This document shows, one piece after another, positions 33,334 through 43,862 of a stretch of DNA of 64,000 nucleotides (positions within the stretch are counted from its first letter, which is position 1; every line of letters begins with the position of its first letter). The notes below the pieces were generated by a model. That model was not told the origin of the DNA and ran no database searches. It worked only from the letters and a program-made list of their open reading frames with translations. The translations under genes were made by a program, and so were the position numbers. Source of the DNA: Rhodotorula mucilaginosa (lineage: Eukaryota; Basidiomycota; Microbotryomycetes; Sporidiobolales; Sporidiobolaceae); assembly GCA_034406715.1 (NCBI GenBank), contig CP137870.1, positions 744,001-808,000 on the forward strand, read 5' to 3'.

Positions 33334-34473
33334 ATGCGCCACGGACTCAAGCTCGCCAAGCTCTCGCGGCCGACCGCCCACCGCGTCCTCATGCTCCGCA
33401 ACCTCGTCTCGTCCCTCCTCCAGCACGAGCAGGTCACCACCACCCTCCCCAAGGCCAAGGCCGCCCAGAAACTCGCAGACCAGCTCATCTCGTGGGGCAA
33501 GCAGGGCGGCAAAGAAAACTGGGAACGCGCCAACGGCTTCCTCCTCAACGGCTCCACCACCCTCAAGCCCTTGTTCGACACGCTCGCGAAACGGTACGCG
33601 ACCCGCCCGGGCGGCTACACCCGCGTCCAACGCGCCGGTTTCCGCGTCGGCGACCGCGCACCGCTCGCCGTCCTCGAACTCGTCGACAACGCCAACGACC
33701 TCCGCTTCGAAAATGCCGCCCGCACCGTCGGGAGGGAGATGGCCCTCCGCGCCCGCGCGGACAACGGCAAGGGTGCTGCTGGTCCGCAAGGGTGGAAAGA
33801 TTTCCGCGCGCGCGTCGAGTCCCAGGGGCCGGAACGGATCGGTCACTTGGTCGGCGAGGCGCCCGAACTGGGCAAAGTGACGAGGCAGAACGTCGCCAAG
33901 GCGTTGCGGTACCGTCAGGCTCCCGTACCCGTCACCACCGACAGCGTCACCTCGACCTCGGAACTGTCCTCCTCCTCCTCCTCTCCCTCCCTCGAAGCCG
34001 ACGCCGACTCCGCCTCCTCTTCCTCCTCCTCCTCCTCACTCCCAACCACCCACCCTTCCCTCCTCTTCCTCGACCGCGCCTACCACCACTACCTCGCGAC
34101 CCTCGCCTCCCTGACCCTCTCGACCCCTTCGATCCCCGACCCCTTGCGACCAATCCGCCAACTCTCGGCCCGCCTCCGCGAAACCGAAGCCGTCATGGAA
34201 CGCAAGGGCGCGCCGAGACCGGTCGTCACGGTCCCGAGGAGCGGAAGGGTCCCGAAAGCGGGGCAGAGTACTGCCGGTTGGGCCGCCACCACGGAGGAGG
34301 ACGAGGGTTCGCGCGTGCAGAACGAGATTGTCGCCCGCGGGGGGCCCATCTCGAGGGCCAAGGGCGCGTTCGGGCGAGAGGCGAGGAAGGAACGGCGACA
34401 AAGGAACGGTCGAGGCGAGGCGCAGGACGCTGGCACTGTCGACGCCGACGCCGCCGCCGCCACTCTGGCTTGA
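33334..34473 (+). CDS. MRPL8: Mitochondrial ribosomal protein bL17m with long C-terminal extension
   Basis: A single-exon gene of 379 codons, rare in this window. The N-terminal 115 residues are the bL17 fold: MRHGLKLAKLSRPTAHR, MLRNLVSSLLQHEQVTT, KAKAAQKLADQLI, and GGYTRVQRAGFRVGDRAPLA with LELVD. Bacterial bL17 is about 120 residues. Here some 200 extra residues follow, with Ser runs, a VTRQNVAKALRYRQ segment and an Arg/Ala-rich end; fungal mitoribosomal L17 proteins often have such extensions. No separate presequence is needed because the basic N-terminus can act as one. Start: first ATG, immediately after a GA-rich leader. Confidence 0.93.
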   Translation: MRHGLKLAKLSRPTAHRVLMLRNLVSSLLQHEQVTTTLPKAKAAQKLADQLISWGKQGGKENWERANGFLLNGSTTLKPLFDTLAKRYATRPGGYTRVQRAGFRVGDRAPLAVLELVDNANDLRFENAARTVGREMALRARADNGKGAAGPQGWKDFRARVESQGPERIGHLVGEAPELGKVTRQNVAKALRYRQAPVPVTTDSVTSTSELSSSSSSPSLEADADSASSSSSSSSLPTTHPSLLFLDRAYHHYLATLASLTLSTPSIPDPLRPIRQLSARLRETEAVMERKGAPRPVVTVPRSGRVPKAGQSTAGWAATTEEDEGSRVQNEIVARGGPISRAKGAFGREARKERRQRNGRGEAQDAGTVDADAAAATLA

Positions 34474-34806
34474 TTCGGATCGTCGCTTCGTACAGCCTGA
34501 ATCGAACTCGCAATTAATCGCAACACCCTCTTCTTCTTTCTTCTTGACGTGCACTCGACTCCTCCGAACTAGTTGGCAAAGCTCGTTTGTGTACAGGACT
34601 CGGATTTACAAGTTTCGTGAGCGAGCGTGACAAAACAAGGGACATGCGGAATAGAGCGCGGGAAAGGAGAGAGCGCAACGCAAAGAAGAGAGGTACAAAA
34701 AAGTGTCTGTTCAGAGGAGGGATAGCATGCCCTCGAATATCGTGTCCGTTCGTCGTGTACAAATTGCACGGCGTGTGAGCGCAGTGGAGACCTAGCCGGA
34801 CTGGAC
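34474..34806. other. Convergent 3' region
   Basis: About 330 bp between the stop of bL17m (+) and the stop of the four-TM gene (-). AT-richer than coding DNA; no gene, repeat or RNA noticed. Confidence 0.5.
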
Positions 34807-36152
34807 TCAGTACCGCGGTCCGTGGTGCATCTCGGACGATTCGTGCGGCGGTCGGAACCCGCCTTCGTAACCGTTATAATCGTACTGTTGCGAATAGTCG
34901 TCATCGGCGTAGCCCACCGGCGCCACCTGGCTTCCTAGATGGCCTCCGCCGCCGCCGCCATTGCCGCCTTTTCGCAACTTGCCGACCTGCCGTCGATCCG
35001 GACCGACCCCTTGTCCCGCCTCGAGCTCATTCAGATACTCCTGCGTCTCCCCGCGCGCGAGTTCGTTCCTCAACCCGCTGCTCTTGCTCAGGTTGCGGCC
35101 ATGTTCGGCGGCGAAACTCGGCCGAGTAGGGTCCGAGAGCTCGTCTTGCGAGTAGGAAGGGCGCCCGGTCGCATAGTTGTACGAGGAGTCGTACAAGCCC
35201 GAGGCGCGGATCTCTTCGGCTGCGTGGGAGTAGACCGTGTCGTACTTGGCGCTGCAGAACCGGAGGATCGTCAGTCAGTCTGTGATATCTCTTTTCTTGC
35301 TGGCCTTCGAGGAGGTGGAAACTCACTGGTCGAGGCGTTGCTCCGAGGCGTAGATGCTCGTGTAGCAAACAAAGTAGACCTGTCAGACGGGGGGTGGTTG
35401 CGTCAGTTACATCAAGCACGACCACAAGTCGCCGTCAAGCGCCCCGAGCAAGAGACGCACCTGGCAGAGCCCGACGAGCACAAACAAGAGGCCCATGATG
35501 CCGATCTGGATCCACGTCCAGATGTTGCAGATCGTGTTGGCCGTCGTGTCCGTGTTGTCGGCCGAGAACAGGGCCGTGCAGTTGTCGACTCCGGTCGAGT
35601 GCTTGGCTGCCGAGACGATGATGATGGCGAGGGAGCACAGAATGGCGGCGCTGACGAGGATGCCGTTGATCCGGAGGCTGGAAACGCGCAAGTGTTGGTC
35701 AATGTCCCCAACATTCGCTTCACAATGCGTCAGGCGCGGTACTCACAATCCTTTGAAGAGGCGCGGTCGTTCGCGGTATACGCCGAAGAAGCCGACCGGT
35801 TGGCACGCTGCGACGGCAAAGCAAAGTACGCCGAGGATGTACGAGACAAAACTCGGAGTGACGACCGAGACGACTGCACATCGTGTACACGCGCGTCAGT
35901 GAGGAGGCAAAGGCGTGAAGCGAGGGCAGGTGGAGCAGACGACGAACTTGATGGTGCGGCGAAGCAGAGCACTCCGGTCACGAGCGACACGATCAGGAAC
36001 TGCGCGAGGATGGCATAGATACCTCCGTTGTCTGTATGCGCGGCAAAGCAGGTAGCGAGCGGTTGTGTCACCGAACCAAGGTCAGCCAATCGACCGCACC
36101 GCGCGAGTCTGGAGATGCCAGTGCTTACACAGCGGTACTGCGCAGCAGACAT
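34807..36152 (-). CDS. Four-transmembrane protein with Tyr/Gly-rich cytosolic tail
   Basis: I do not recognise the family. Spliced from a small first exon (MSAAQYR, ATG at 36152), the protein has four predicted membrane segments: IYAILAQFLIVSLVTGVLCF, YILGVLCFAVAACQPVGFFG, GILVSAAILCSLAIIIVSAA and IGIMGLLFVLVGLCQVYF. The loop between segments 3 and 4 has two Cys (VDNCTALFS, NTICNIW) that could pair. The C-terminal 130 residues are hydrophilic with many Tyr (LYDSSYNYATGRPSY, YADDDYSQQYDYNGYEGGF) and a Gly run. Introns were set by frame with GTAAGC, GTTCGT and GTGAGT donors. The layout is like MARVEL or other tetra-span proteins, but no signature is present. Confidence 0.7.
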
Positions 36153-36745
36153 ATGTTCTTGACCACAGCCCCATCGCTGCTCCCTATACTCGTCGCCTTT
36201 CTTGCGCGAGTCCGGATCGGTCAACGAGCGAGGCGGTGCCAGCGACGTCGGCCGGAGATGAAGTCAGATCTCGAGGAAGGAAGCTGCGCAGTCGTAGTGG
36301 GGCTTCCGAAGGGAGCTGGTAGACGATAAGTGCGCGCTCCTCTGCCTGCTAAGCGACCAGGTCTAGTTGCAAGACGGGACGTCGCGTTAAACGGCCGAGT
36401 GGGGCAGCCTCCCCTGCACTGCTTTCCACCGCCACTTCGGCGGAAGGAACACCAGAAACTCTGCGCTATATACTAAAGACTGCCCTGTGCAGCATCACGG
36501 CGCGATCACAGGAAGCTGCACTCTCTGCGAGAGTGCCCTCCGAGGCGATCCGAGCAGTCCGGGAGCAGGATTTTCTCGAAATTCTGTTCCTCACCGATCT
36601 AAATTGTGTTGCATTCGCCTCCTCTATGCACCGGCGGTTCCTGTCAAGACATGCATCCAAGCAAGCTGATTTGTACAAGCACGCGTCCCTGCGCTCCATC
36701 TCGCTGTCCACAGCCACACTCGCTCCCTTGCCGCTAGAGGTGTAC
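36153..36745. promoter_or_regulatory. Spacer between the four-TM gene and the F-box cluster
   Basis: 593 bp holding the promoter of the four-TM gene and the 3' end of F-box gene A. A minus-strand frame across 36466-36966 is mostly a shadow of gene A. No other gene supported. Confidence 0.4.
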
Positions 36746-38117
36746 CTAATTGTCCCACACGAACACCCGGTCTTCGAGGCGGTCATACTCGCGCTGTACT
36801 CGAAGGGCCTCCACGATGGTGCCTTTGAGCTTGACTCCTGCGTCCTTCGTCGCCTGTTGTAGCTGGAGAGAGTCGACATCTGTGAACGCGGCAGTCCAGT
36901 GAGGCAAAAGAAACTTGTCGAGGATGGTCCAGGGGTTGCCATCCATGTCCATGAGGTCGAGGACATCCCTTGCGGCGCTGCGAGGCGCTGTTGCAGACAA
37001 ATTGTCGAGGCGCATCGTCTTGATCGTCGGGCACAGGCCTTTCTCCCCGAGGAGCGCAGTCAGAGCCGTGGCCGAGATGTCGCTCTTCTTGCCGACCGCG
37101 AGCGTAGTGATTGGAGTGTGGCCCAAAGCCTTGTAGGCGTCGGACTCGAGGTGTTGGAATTGTCCGGCGAGTACGAGCGAGTCGAGCGAGCTGAACGCGG
37201 CGAGCTCGTCCGGGAAACGCCACCCGGCTTTCGGGCTCGCCCTGATCGTGAGTTCGACGACCTCGGCCGGTGACTTGATACTCGCGAGCGCCGTCGCAAA
37301 GTCGGGCGCGTCGGCATGCGAGGTGAGCGTGAGCTTGCGGACGTGCGGGAAGCAACCGATAAAGGCGTTGACGCTCGAGGGAACTTTGGGAAGGCCGACC
37401 GACAGGTTGGTCACGTTCGGCAGGATGAGGTCGGACGCGGACGCGGTCGCACTGGATCCTTCGGGAGCCTTGTACTTGCTGCGGAAGTCAAGCCCGAGTT
37501 GAGTCAAACTGGGAAGCTGGGCGAGCGCGCCGAGGCGAACCGGGTCGTAGGCGTCGCCGCGCTGCTTCGTAGACGCAACCATCGTGAGAGAGACGGTCGA
37601 GACCGGCAAAGCGGTCTGGGCGTCCGGACCGTCAGGCAACGTCGCTTCGAGCCAGTTGGGGTCGTCGACGCGAAGCGAGAGGGCCTGCAAGTTGCTGAGG
37701 CACGCAAAGACAGTCTTGATCTCGTCGAGCGAGAGGCACGCCTGGTCGCCGGGTTCCTGAACGACCAGATCACGGATATGCGCGCCAAGTCCGGGACGTC
37801 CGGCCAAGCACGTTTGAAGGGTGCGGATGCGCGAGCTGGAGTCGGCCTTGATTTTGCGAAACACGATCTCGTCGTAGAACGGACGCAGGCGACGGCTCAA
37901 TGGCTGGGATGGCTTCGTCTTGGCGTATGCGAGCGCAAAGATACGCTGCAAGAGCTCATTCGGCAGCTTCGAGAAGCGGCCGACGCCTGGTTCGGCGGCC
38001 TCCTGAGTGCGGTGGGGAAGGGTGCACGCTGTTCGTCAGCTGGGGAGGCCTCGGACCAACGCGTAGGGAAGCTCGTACATTCGCGGACTTGGTACGCTTG
38101 AGGTGAGGGTCGTCCAT
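36746..38117 (-). CDS. F-box leucine-rich protein, cluster copy A
   Basis: Two exons: 13 codons (MDDPHLKRTKSAN) and, after a 76-nt intron at 38003-38078, the main exon, giving 431 residues. The F-box is FSKLPNELLQRIFALAYAK followed by PLSRRLRPFYDEI, a family hallmark. The body is built of repeated leucine-rich units (LPNVTNLSVGLPKV, FPHVRKLTLTSHA, FSSLDSLVLAGQF, CPTIKTMRLDNLS), typical of F-box/LRR substrate adaptors that bind Skp1 in SCF ubiquitin ligases. It lacks the acidic tail of other copies, ending DRVFVWDN. Closest to copy D. Intact. Substrate unknown. Confidence 0.85.
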
Positions 38118-38343
38118 CCTTGTCCGGCCGCGTTGCTGTGAGTTGAGGAAAGGGGAAGAGAGGAGAGAGAGAAGCAAAGTGGCGCGTCTTGCGTCATCAG
38201 CAGTCAGCGCGCACAGTCCGTATCTCTCACTGCAGCACTTCTAAGAAGACCCTCGTCAATATGTCACGCAAAAAGACGCGGGTAAAGTATCGCACGATTG
38301 GAAAGATGTGTTCACAAAAGTCGACGGCACCCCTGACCGGACT

Positions 38344-39836
38344 TCAATACAAGTCGCCGTCCTCATCCTCGTCGTCGTCATAGCCGGAATAGCTTCTGAG
38401 CCGAGGGTTCCAACGATCTCCTGGGAAGTCTCCGAAACCGCCGCGCCCGTAGCGGTCTTCCTCCGCCTCTTCTTCCTCCCGCATGTCAGTCACCACGTCC
38501 TCGAGATCCTTCCAGACAAGATCGATCTCGCGAGCGATGACAGTCGAGCCCTTGACAACGACTCCGTGCGACTTTGCCGTGTTCACCAGGTGCTCGTACG
38601 CTGATCCGGAGAATTGTGTCGTCCAGGTGGGTATATCGAACTTGTAAAGGAACGATTCCGCCTCAATAGAATTGCTTGCGTAGTTGTAGAGACTGAATTC
38701 GCCGTCTTTGGAAGTCTTCGCGGGAGAAGTCGGGTGGATAGGCTGCCGAAAGGTTGTCGAGCTGGAGGACCTTCAGAGTCGGGCACGAACCGCGCGGGCC
38801 AAGTAGAGTTTCGAGTCCGGCGGCGCTGACGTCGCATCTCGTTTTGACCTGCAATGTCGTGATCGGCACGCAACGCAAAGCGTCGTAGGCTTCGAGGCTG
38901 ATGTTCGCGAAGTTCCCGTCGAGGCTGAGCGTCTCGAGCGCGACAAACTTGGCGAGCTCCTCTGGGAATCGCCATCCAAGCGGAGGACGTCCGCCGAGGC
39001 AAAGCTCGCGGACCTCCTTATGTGCCTTGACGCTGGAAAGGGCGGGCGAGAAGTCGCAAGTGGCGGTATGCGCTCGGAGGCTGAGATATTGCAGGTGAGG
39101 GAAACAGGCGACGACGTCGACGAAGGCGCCAATGGTCGAAGCGTTTCCATGTAAACCCAGCTGGACGTGTTTGATGTTGGGCAGGGCGACGGCAGCCAGG
39201 CTCGTGTCCGCTTCGTTTGCGGTGCTGCCGGGAAAGTCGAGTTGGACGTTTTCCAAGTTCGGTAGCCGTTTGAGCGTGGCGAGCACTTTCGCGTCATATC
39301 CGGCGCCAACCGCGCCAGAGCTCACGACGTGTAATACCTTTATCGACGCGCGCAGAGCCGTTTCGGCGCCCTCGCGGGTCGGCAAAACGGTTTCAAGCCA
39401 CGACGGCGAGTTGGAAACGCTGATCGAAAGCTCCCGCAGATTGGGCAGCAATGCGAACAGGGCCTGGACTTGGCCGGGCGAGAGTTGCGAGTCGCGGTTG
39501 GAGTCCATGAGCTTGAGTTCACGGACGGCGCTGCCGAACGCGGGTCGGGCGGTGACCGTCTGGAGCAGGGAACGGATGCGACGCCAACTCCGAGCCGTGA
39601 TCTTGTCGAACTTGACGGCGTCGTAGAACGGGCGCAGGCTTCGGCTGAGCGGCGCGATAGGCTTTTCCTGCTCGTACGCTAGAGTGAAAACGCGCAGCAG
39701 GAGTTCCGGCGCGAGTCTTGAGAAGCGGTCGCGGACGCCGCGAGGTTCCGGCTGCAAAAGAGGAGGGAATCGTTGTGAGGAGCGAGGCTTAGACACTGGT
39801 ATTCGGATGTCCACGTACATGCGCCATGTCGTCCAT
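38344..39836 (-). pseudogene. F-box leucine-rich protein, cluster copy B (frameshifted near the C-terminus)
   Basis: A six-codon first exon MDDMAH (ATG at 39836), a 67-nt intron, then the F-box (FSRLAPELLLRVFTLAYEQ, PLSRSLRPFYDAV) and the leucine-rich body: FPHLQYLSLRAHT, FVALETLSLDGNF and CPTLKVLQLDNLS. At about 38695-38712, after PPDFSREDF, the reading shifts by one base. The homologous tail (LYNYASNS..TWTTQFSGSAYEHL, VVVKGSTV, then acidic YDDDEDEDGDLY) lies in another frame down to 38344. As read, the protein stops at 38663. Either a recent disabling indel or a base-call error. Closest to copy C, including upstream sequence. Confidence 0.8.
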
Positions 39837-40324
39837 GCGCACACTCTCTGCGGTCCAGTTCGGCGTGGGTTCGGGGACGAAGAGCGAGACGTCTCGACGC
39901 GTCGGCGTGGGGAGATAGCTGGGGAGGTGTAGCACGGGCTCGCAGCGCCTTAAGCTCGAGCGGCGTGGCTTTCAAGTAGCTGACTTGTTGCTGTACGCTC
40001 GCAAACACGTAGTTCCGCCTAGCTGGAGGGGAGATGGACGAGAGAAAGAGGATTTTCGTCGCGACGCAGAAATTGCAGCAAAACTTCCCGGTCAACGCCG
40101 TCACTTTGTTTCTCGATAGGTATAGCGATTTTCAGCAGCTTTACATGTGCAGTCGAGGAGCAAGTTGTCAGCAGCAGGCGGAAAGTGACTTGTAGGATTC
40201 TTGGGCAAAGCTCTCTGAGGCGATCCGGCCGTACGCTGCGAAGAGTCAATCAAAGTACTTCGTCCTTGCTGCCATCAGGGCTATAGCAGTATCCGGGGCA
40301 TATGTCCCAACGATCCCATCACCT
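39837..40324. promoter_or_regulatory. Spacer upstream of F-box copy B, duplicated with that of copy C
   Basis: 488 bp. Blocks gagcggcgtggctttcaa (near 39957) and ttcccggtcaacgc (near 40085) recur in the same order upstream of copy C (near 41809 and 41934), so the promoter was copied with the gene. No gene inside. Confidence 0.6.
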
Positions 40325-41704
40325 TCAATAAACGCCGCGTCCGCCGTTGTCCGCATCCTCCCGTGCCTGCAGCCGATCCACTACCTCGTCAAGTTCTCGT
40401 CGAATGAATTCGATCTCGTGAGCTCGGACTGTCGAGCCCTTGAGAATCACGCGGTGTGATTTTGCCGAGCGAGCGAGTCGTTGGTACGCCAACGCGGAAA
40501 ATCGCGGCGTCCACCGAGGTAACCGGAATCGGGACAGAAACCGCCGCGCCTCGTGAGAACTAAGCGCATAGTTGTAGAGGTCGAAATCGCCACTTTCGAG
40601 GTCCTTTTGACGGACATTCGGCGGACAGGCTGCCGACAGGTTGTCGAGCTGGAGGACCTTGAGAGTCGGGCACGAACCGCGCGGTCCGAGTAAGGTCCCG
40701 AGAGCTGCGGCGCTGATGTCGCATCCCTTATTGACCTGCAGTGTGGTGATCGGTACGCGACATAGTGCGCCGTAGGCTTCGGGCCCGACATGCGCGAAAT
40801 TTCCGTCGAGGCTGAGCGTCTTGAGCGCAACGAACTTGGCGAGCTCCTCTGGGAAACGCCATCCGAGCGGAGGATGCCCACGCAGGCAGAGCTTGTGAAT
40901 CCCACTGCATGAGTTGACGCCGGCAAGCGCGGGCGAGAAATTGCACGTGGCCTCCCGCACTTGGAGGCGGAGGACGCGCAGGCGAGGGAAAGACGCCAGA
41001 AAGTCTCGAACGGTCGAAGCTTCTTCTGAAGCCAGGTGAAGTTGTTCGATTCCTGATAGGACCACGTTGGTCATGCTGGTATCTACCTGGTCTGTCGTGC
41101 TGCCGGGAAAGTCGAGCAGCAGCGTCTTTAAGTTCGGCAGCCGGATGAGATTGCCGAGCACTTTCGCGTCGTACCCGGCGCCATGCGGCTCGGAGCACGA
41201 GAGGCCGAGCACCTTGACAGATGGACGTAGAGCCGTCTCGGCGCCCTGACGAGTCGGCAGCACGACTTCGAGACTTGAAGACTTGGAGACGCTGATCGAA
41301 ACCTGCCGCACATTAGGCAGCAACGCGAAGAGGGCCTCAAAGTCGGCCACTTGGAGGGGCGTCTCATGGTCGGTATCAACAAGGCAAAGGTTGCGGACGG
41401 CGCTGCCGAGTGCGGGCCGGACGGTGACCGTTTCGAGAAGAGAACGGATGCGTCGCCAATTCCGCGCCTCGATCTTGCTGAACTTGAGGGCGTCGTAGAA
41501 CGGGCGCAGGCTCCGGCTGAGCGGCGAGGTAGGCTTGTCCTGCTCGTGCGCCAGAGAGAAGATGTGCTGCAGGAGTTCCGGCGCCAGTCTTGAGAAGCGG
41601 TCGATGCCGTGAGGTTCCGACTGCAAGCGACGAGAGATGCGCGTGAGGAGCGAGCGCAAGCGCTGTTCCTCGTGAATATTACGTACATGCGCTATGTCGA
41701 CCAT
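40325..41704 (-). CDS. F-box leucine-rich protein, cluster copy C
   Basis: First exon MVDIAH (ATG at 41704), 66-nt intron (41621-41686), then 431 codons. F-box FSRLAPELLQHIFSLAHEQ and PLSRSLRPFYDAL; leucine-rich units such as LPNLKTLLLDFPGS, FPRLRVLRLQVRE and FVALKTLSLDGNF. The tail keeps VILKGSTVRAHEIEF and ends GGRGVY, with only a weak acidic stretch. The first intron is a multiple of three and has no stop, so retention would add 22 residues. Intact. Probable SCF adaptor; substrate unknown. Confidence 0.85.
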   Translation of the reverse strand: MVDIAHVRNIHEEQRLRSLLTRISRRLQSEPHGIDRFSRLAPELLQHIFSLAHEQDKPTSPLSRSLRPFYDALKFSKIEARNWRRIRSLLETVTVRPALGSAVRNLCLVDTDHETPLQVADFEALFALLPNVRQVSISVSKSSSLEVVLPTRQGAETALRPSVKVLGLSCSEPHGAGYDAKVLGNLIRLPNLKTLLLDFPGSTTDQVDTSMTNVVLSGIEQLHLASEEASTVRDFLASFPRLRVLRLQVREATCNFSPALAGVNSCSGIHKLCLRGHPPLGWRFPEELAKFVALKTLSLDGNFAHVGPEAYGALCRVPITTLQVNKGCDISAAALGTLLGPRGSCPTLKVLQLDNLSAACPPNVRQKDLESGDFDLYNYALSSHEARRFLSRFRLPRWTPRFSALAYQRLARSAKSHRVILKGSTVRAHEIEFIRRELDEVVDRLQAREDADNGGRGVY

Positions 41705-42286
41705 GTCCACGGCTTCTGTCGTGTCGGGTCGCTTGGGAGATGGAGGGAGAGGCGATGATCGAGGCGATGCCCGAGCGAATCCAAGATGTAGGCGGCAGCG
41801 GCTTGAGCTTGAGCGGCGTGGCTTTCAATCCCGTGCTGCAAGCTCGACAAGATGAGCTCTTTCTAGCTGAAAAGCGGAGATGGATCAAGACAACTCGTGA
41901 CGACGTTGCGGCAAACTGCCTGCCGAAGCATTTTCCCGGTCAACGCATTCATTTTTTTCTCTATAGGGACAGCGGTCAAGATCCAGATATATGCACTCGG
42001 GATCCAGATTGAAGGAAGAGATATGGAAGGTGAACGTAGACGAATTTTGCGCTTGCTTGGTTTTCTTCGAGCACGGGAGCGATCCCAAGAGCTTTGCCAC
42101 TATTTGTAGATCTTTGCCGTTGCATAGGCTTCGTACTTTGAAATCTTGCAGTCATGCATAGCAAGCGGAAAAGTCCCTATGCAGACCGGCACCTCCTGGC
42201 CGACCCCTTCACCTTCAGCCACCGCAGTGCCCAGGCTCTTCCCGGGAATCATCATCTCCCCTGTCATCTTCGCGGGCATGCCGTGC
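41705..42286. promoter_or_regulatory. Spacer upstream of F-box copy C
   Basis: 582 bp sharing two ordered blocks with the region upstream of copy B. The rest is unlike other spacers. A short plus-strand frame exists but lacks support. Confidence 0.5.
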
Positions 42287-43583
42287 TCAGATGTATCTGA
42301 AGGGTATGACCGCGGGCCCTTTGAGCCTGACGCCTGCTTCTTTCGACGCCTGCTCAAGCTCGAGAAAGTCGTCCTCCGTGAAAGCGCTCGTCCAAAAAGG
42401 CACCTCGACCTTGTCCAGGACCGGGCGCGAGTCCTTGTACTTTGCCCGGGGCTGGACTGGCGCTTCCGCGCTGACATTGTCGAGGCGCACCGTCTTGATC
42501 GTAGGGCAAAGGCCCTCGTCCCCAAGGAGCGCAGTCAGAGCCTTGGCCGAGATGTCGCTCTTTTTTTCCAATCGCGAGCGTAGTGAGCACAGTGTGGCCC
42601 AAAGCCTCGCAGGCGTCGGACTCGAGGTGTTGGAACTGTCCGGCGAGTACGAGCGAGTTGAGCGAGCTGAACGCGGCGAGCTCGTCCGGGAAACGCCACT
42701 CGGCTTTCGGGCTCGCCCTGATCGTGAGCTCGACGACCTCGGCCGGCGACTTGATGCTGGCGAGCGCCGTCGCAAAATCCGGCGCGTCGGCGTGCGAGGT
42801 GAGCGTGAGCTTGCGGACGTGCGGGAAGCAATCAAGAAAGGCGTTGACGCTCGAGGTGACTTTGGGAAGGCCGACCGACAGGTTGATGATGTTCGGCAGC
42901 ACGAGGTCGGACACGGTCGCACAGGGCACGTCAAGATTCTTGTAGTTGCTGCTGAAGTCGAGCGCGAGTTCGGTCAGACCCGGACGCTGGGCGAGCGAGC
43001 TGAGACGATCCGGACGGTACGCGTCGCCGCGCTGCCTCGAGGACGCAACGATCGTGAGAGAGACGGTCGAGCTCGGCAGGACGGTCTTGACATCAGGATT
43101 GTTAGGCAGTACGGCTTCCAACCAGCCGCGGCCCTCCGTGTAGAGCGTAAGAGTCTGCAAGTTGCTGAGGCAACCGAAGACGGTTTTGATCTCGTCGAGC
43201 GAGAGGCACGACTGCTGCCCGGCTTCCTGAATGACGAGCTCGCGAAGGTGCGATCCAAGTCCGGGACGTTTAGTCGAGAGCTTGCGAAGAGAGCGGATGC
43301 GTGAGCTGGAGTCTGCTTTGATCTTGCGGAACACGATCTCGTCGTAGAACGGACGCAGGCGACGGCTCAATGGCTGGGAAGGCTTCTTCTTGGCGTACGC
43401 GAGCGCAAAAATACGCTGCAAGAGCTCGTTTGGCAGCTTCGAAAAGCGGTCGACACCTGGTTCATTGGTCTCCTGCGGAAGGGAAGGGCGCGTGCACGCT
43501 GTCAGCTGGGGAGACCTCGGACCGACGTGTAGGGAAGCACATACGTTCGCGGACTTGGTACGCTTGAGGTGAGGGTCGTCCAT
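42287..43583 (-). pseudogene. F-box leucine-rich protein, cluster copy D (frameshift in an A7 run)
   Basis: First exon identical in type to copy A (MDDPHLKRTKSAN, ATG at 43583), a 72-nt intron (43473-43544) with GTATGT donor and CTGAC branch, then FSKLPNELLQRIFALAYAK and the leucine-rich body. In TTLAIGKK the coding strand has a run of seven A (complement 42561-42567) where copy A has GGCAAGAAG. The run is one base too long, and the homologous SDISAKALTALLGDEG continues in the next frame to 42287. Either a real disabling slip, a homopolymer read error, or slippage in expression. The intron is in frame and stop-free. Confidence 0.8.
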
Positions 43584-43862
43584 CACGGTCCGGCGTTGAC
43601 GATGGGGCGCCGAGATGAAGGGAAAAAGAGAGAGCAGAAAGTGGCAAAGTCTGATTGAACCGACTCCCAGGGCGCATGCATAGTCTGCTTCTTTCATAAG
43701 GCATTCATCTTTGGAGCCCTTAAGCTTACTGCCACGGCAGACAGTTACACAAGCAAAAGCACTGCACACTCGGAAAGAGGCTCAACGTCGCTACACATGC
43801 ACGCCACTCCCCCTTGAACAAATCGAGAATCTCATTCTTGTCGTCCCCGTAGCCGTCGAGCA

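Noticed and set aside
38344-43583. Reading the frame breaks in F-box copies B and D as introns
   Set aside because: No donor and acceptor pair spans the breaks; the homologous residues continue immediately in the next frame, so a small indel is the simpler explanation.
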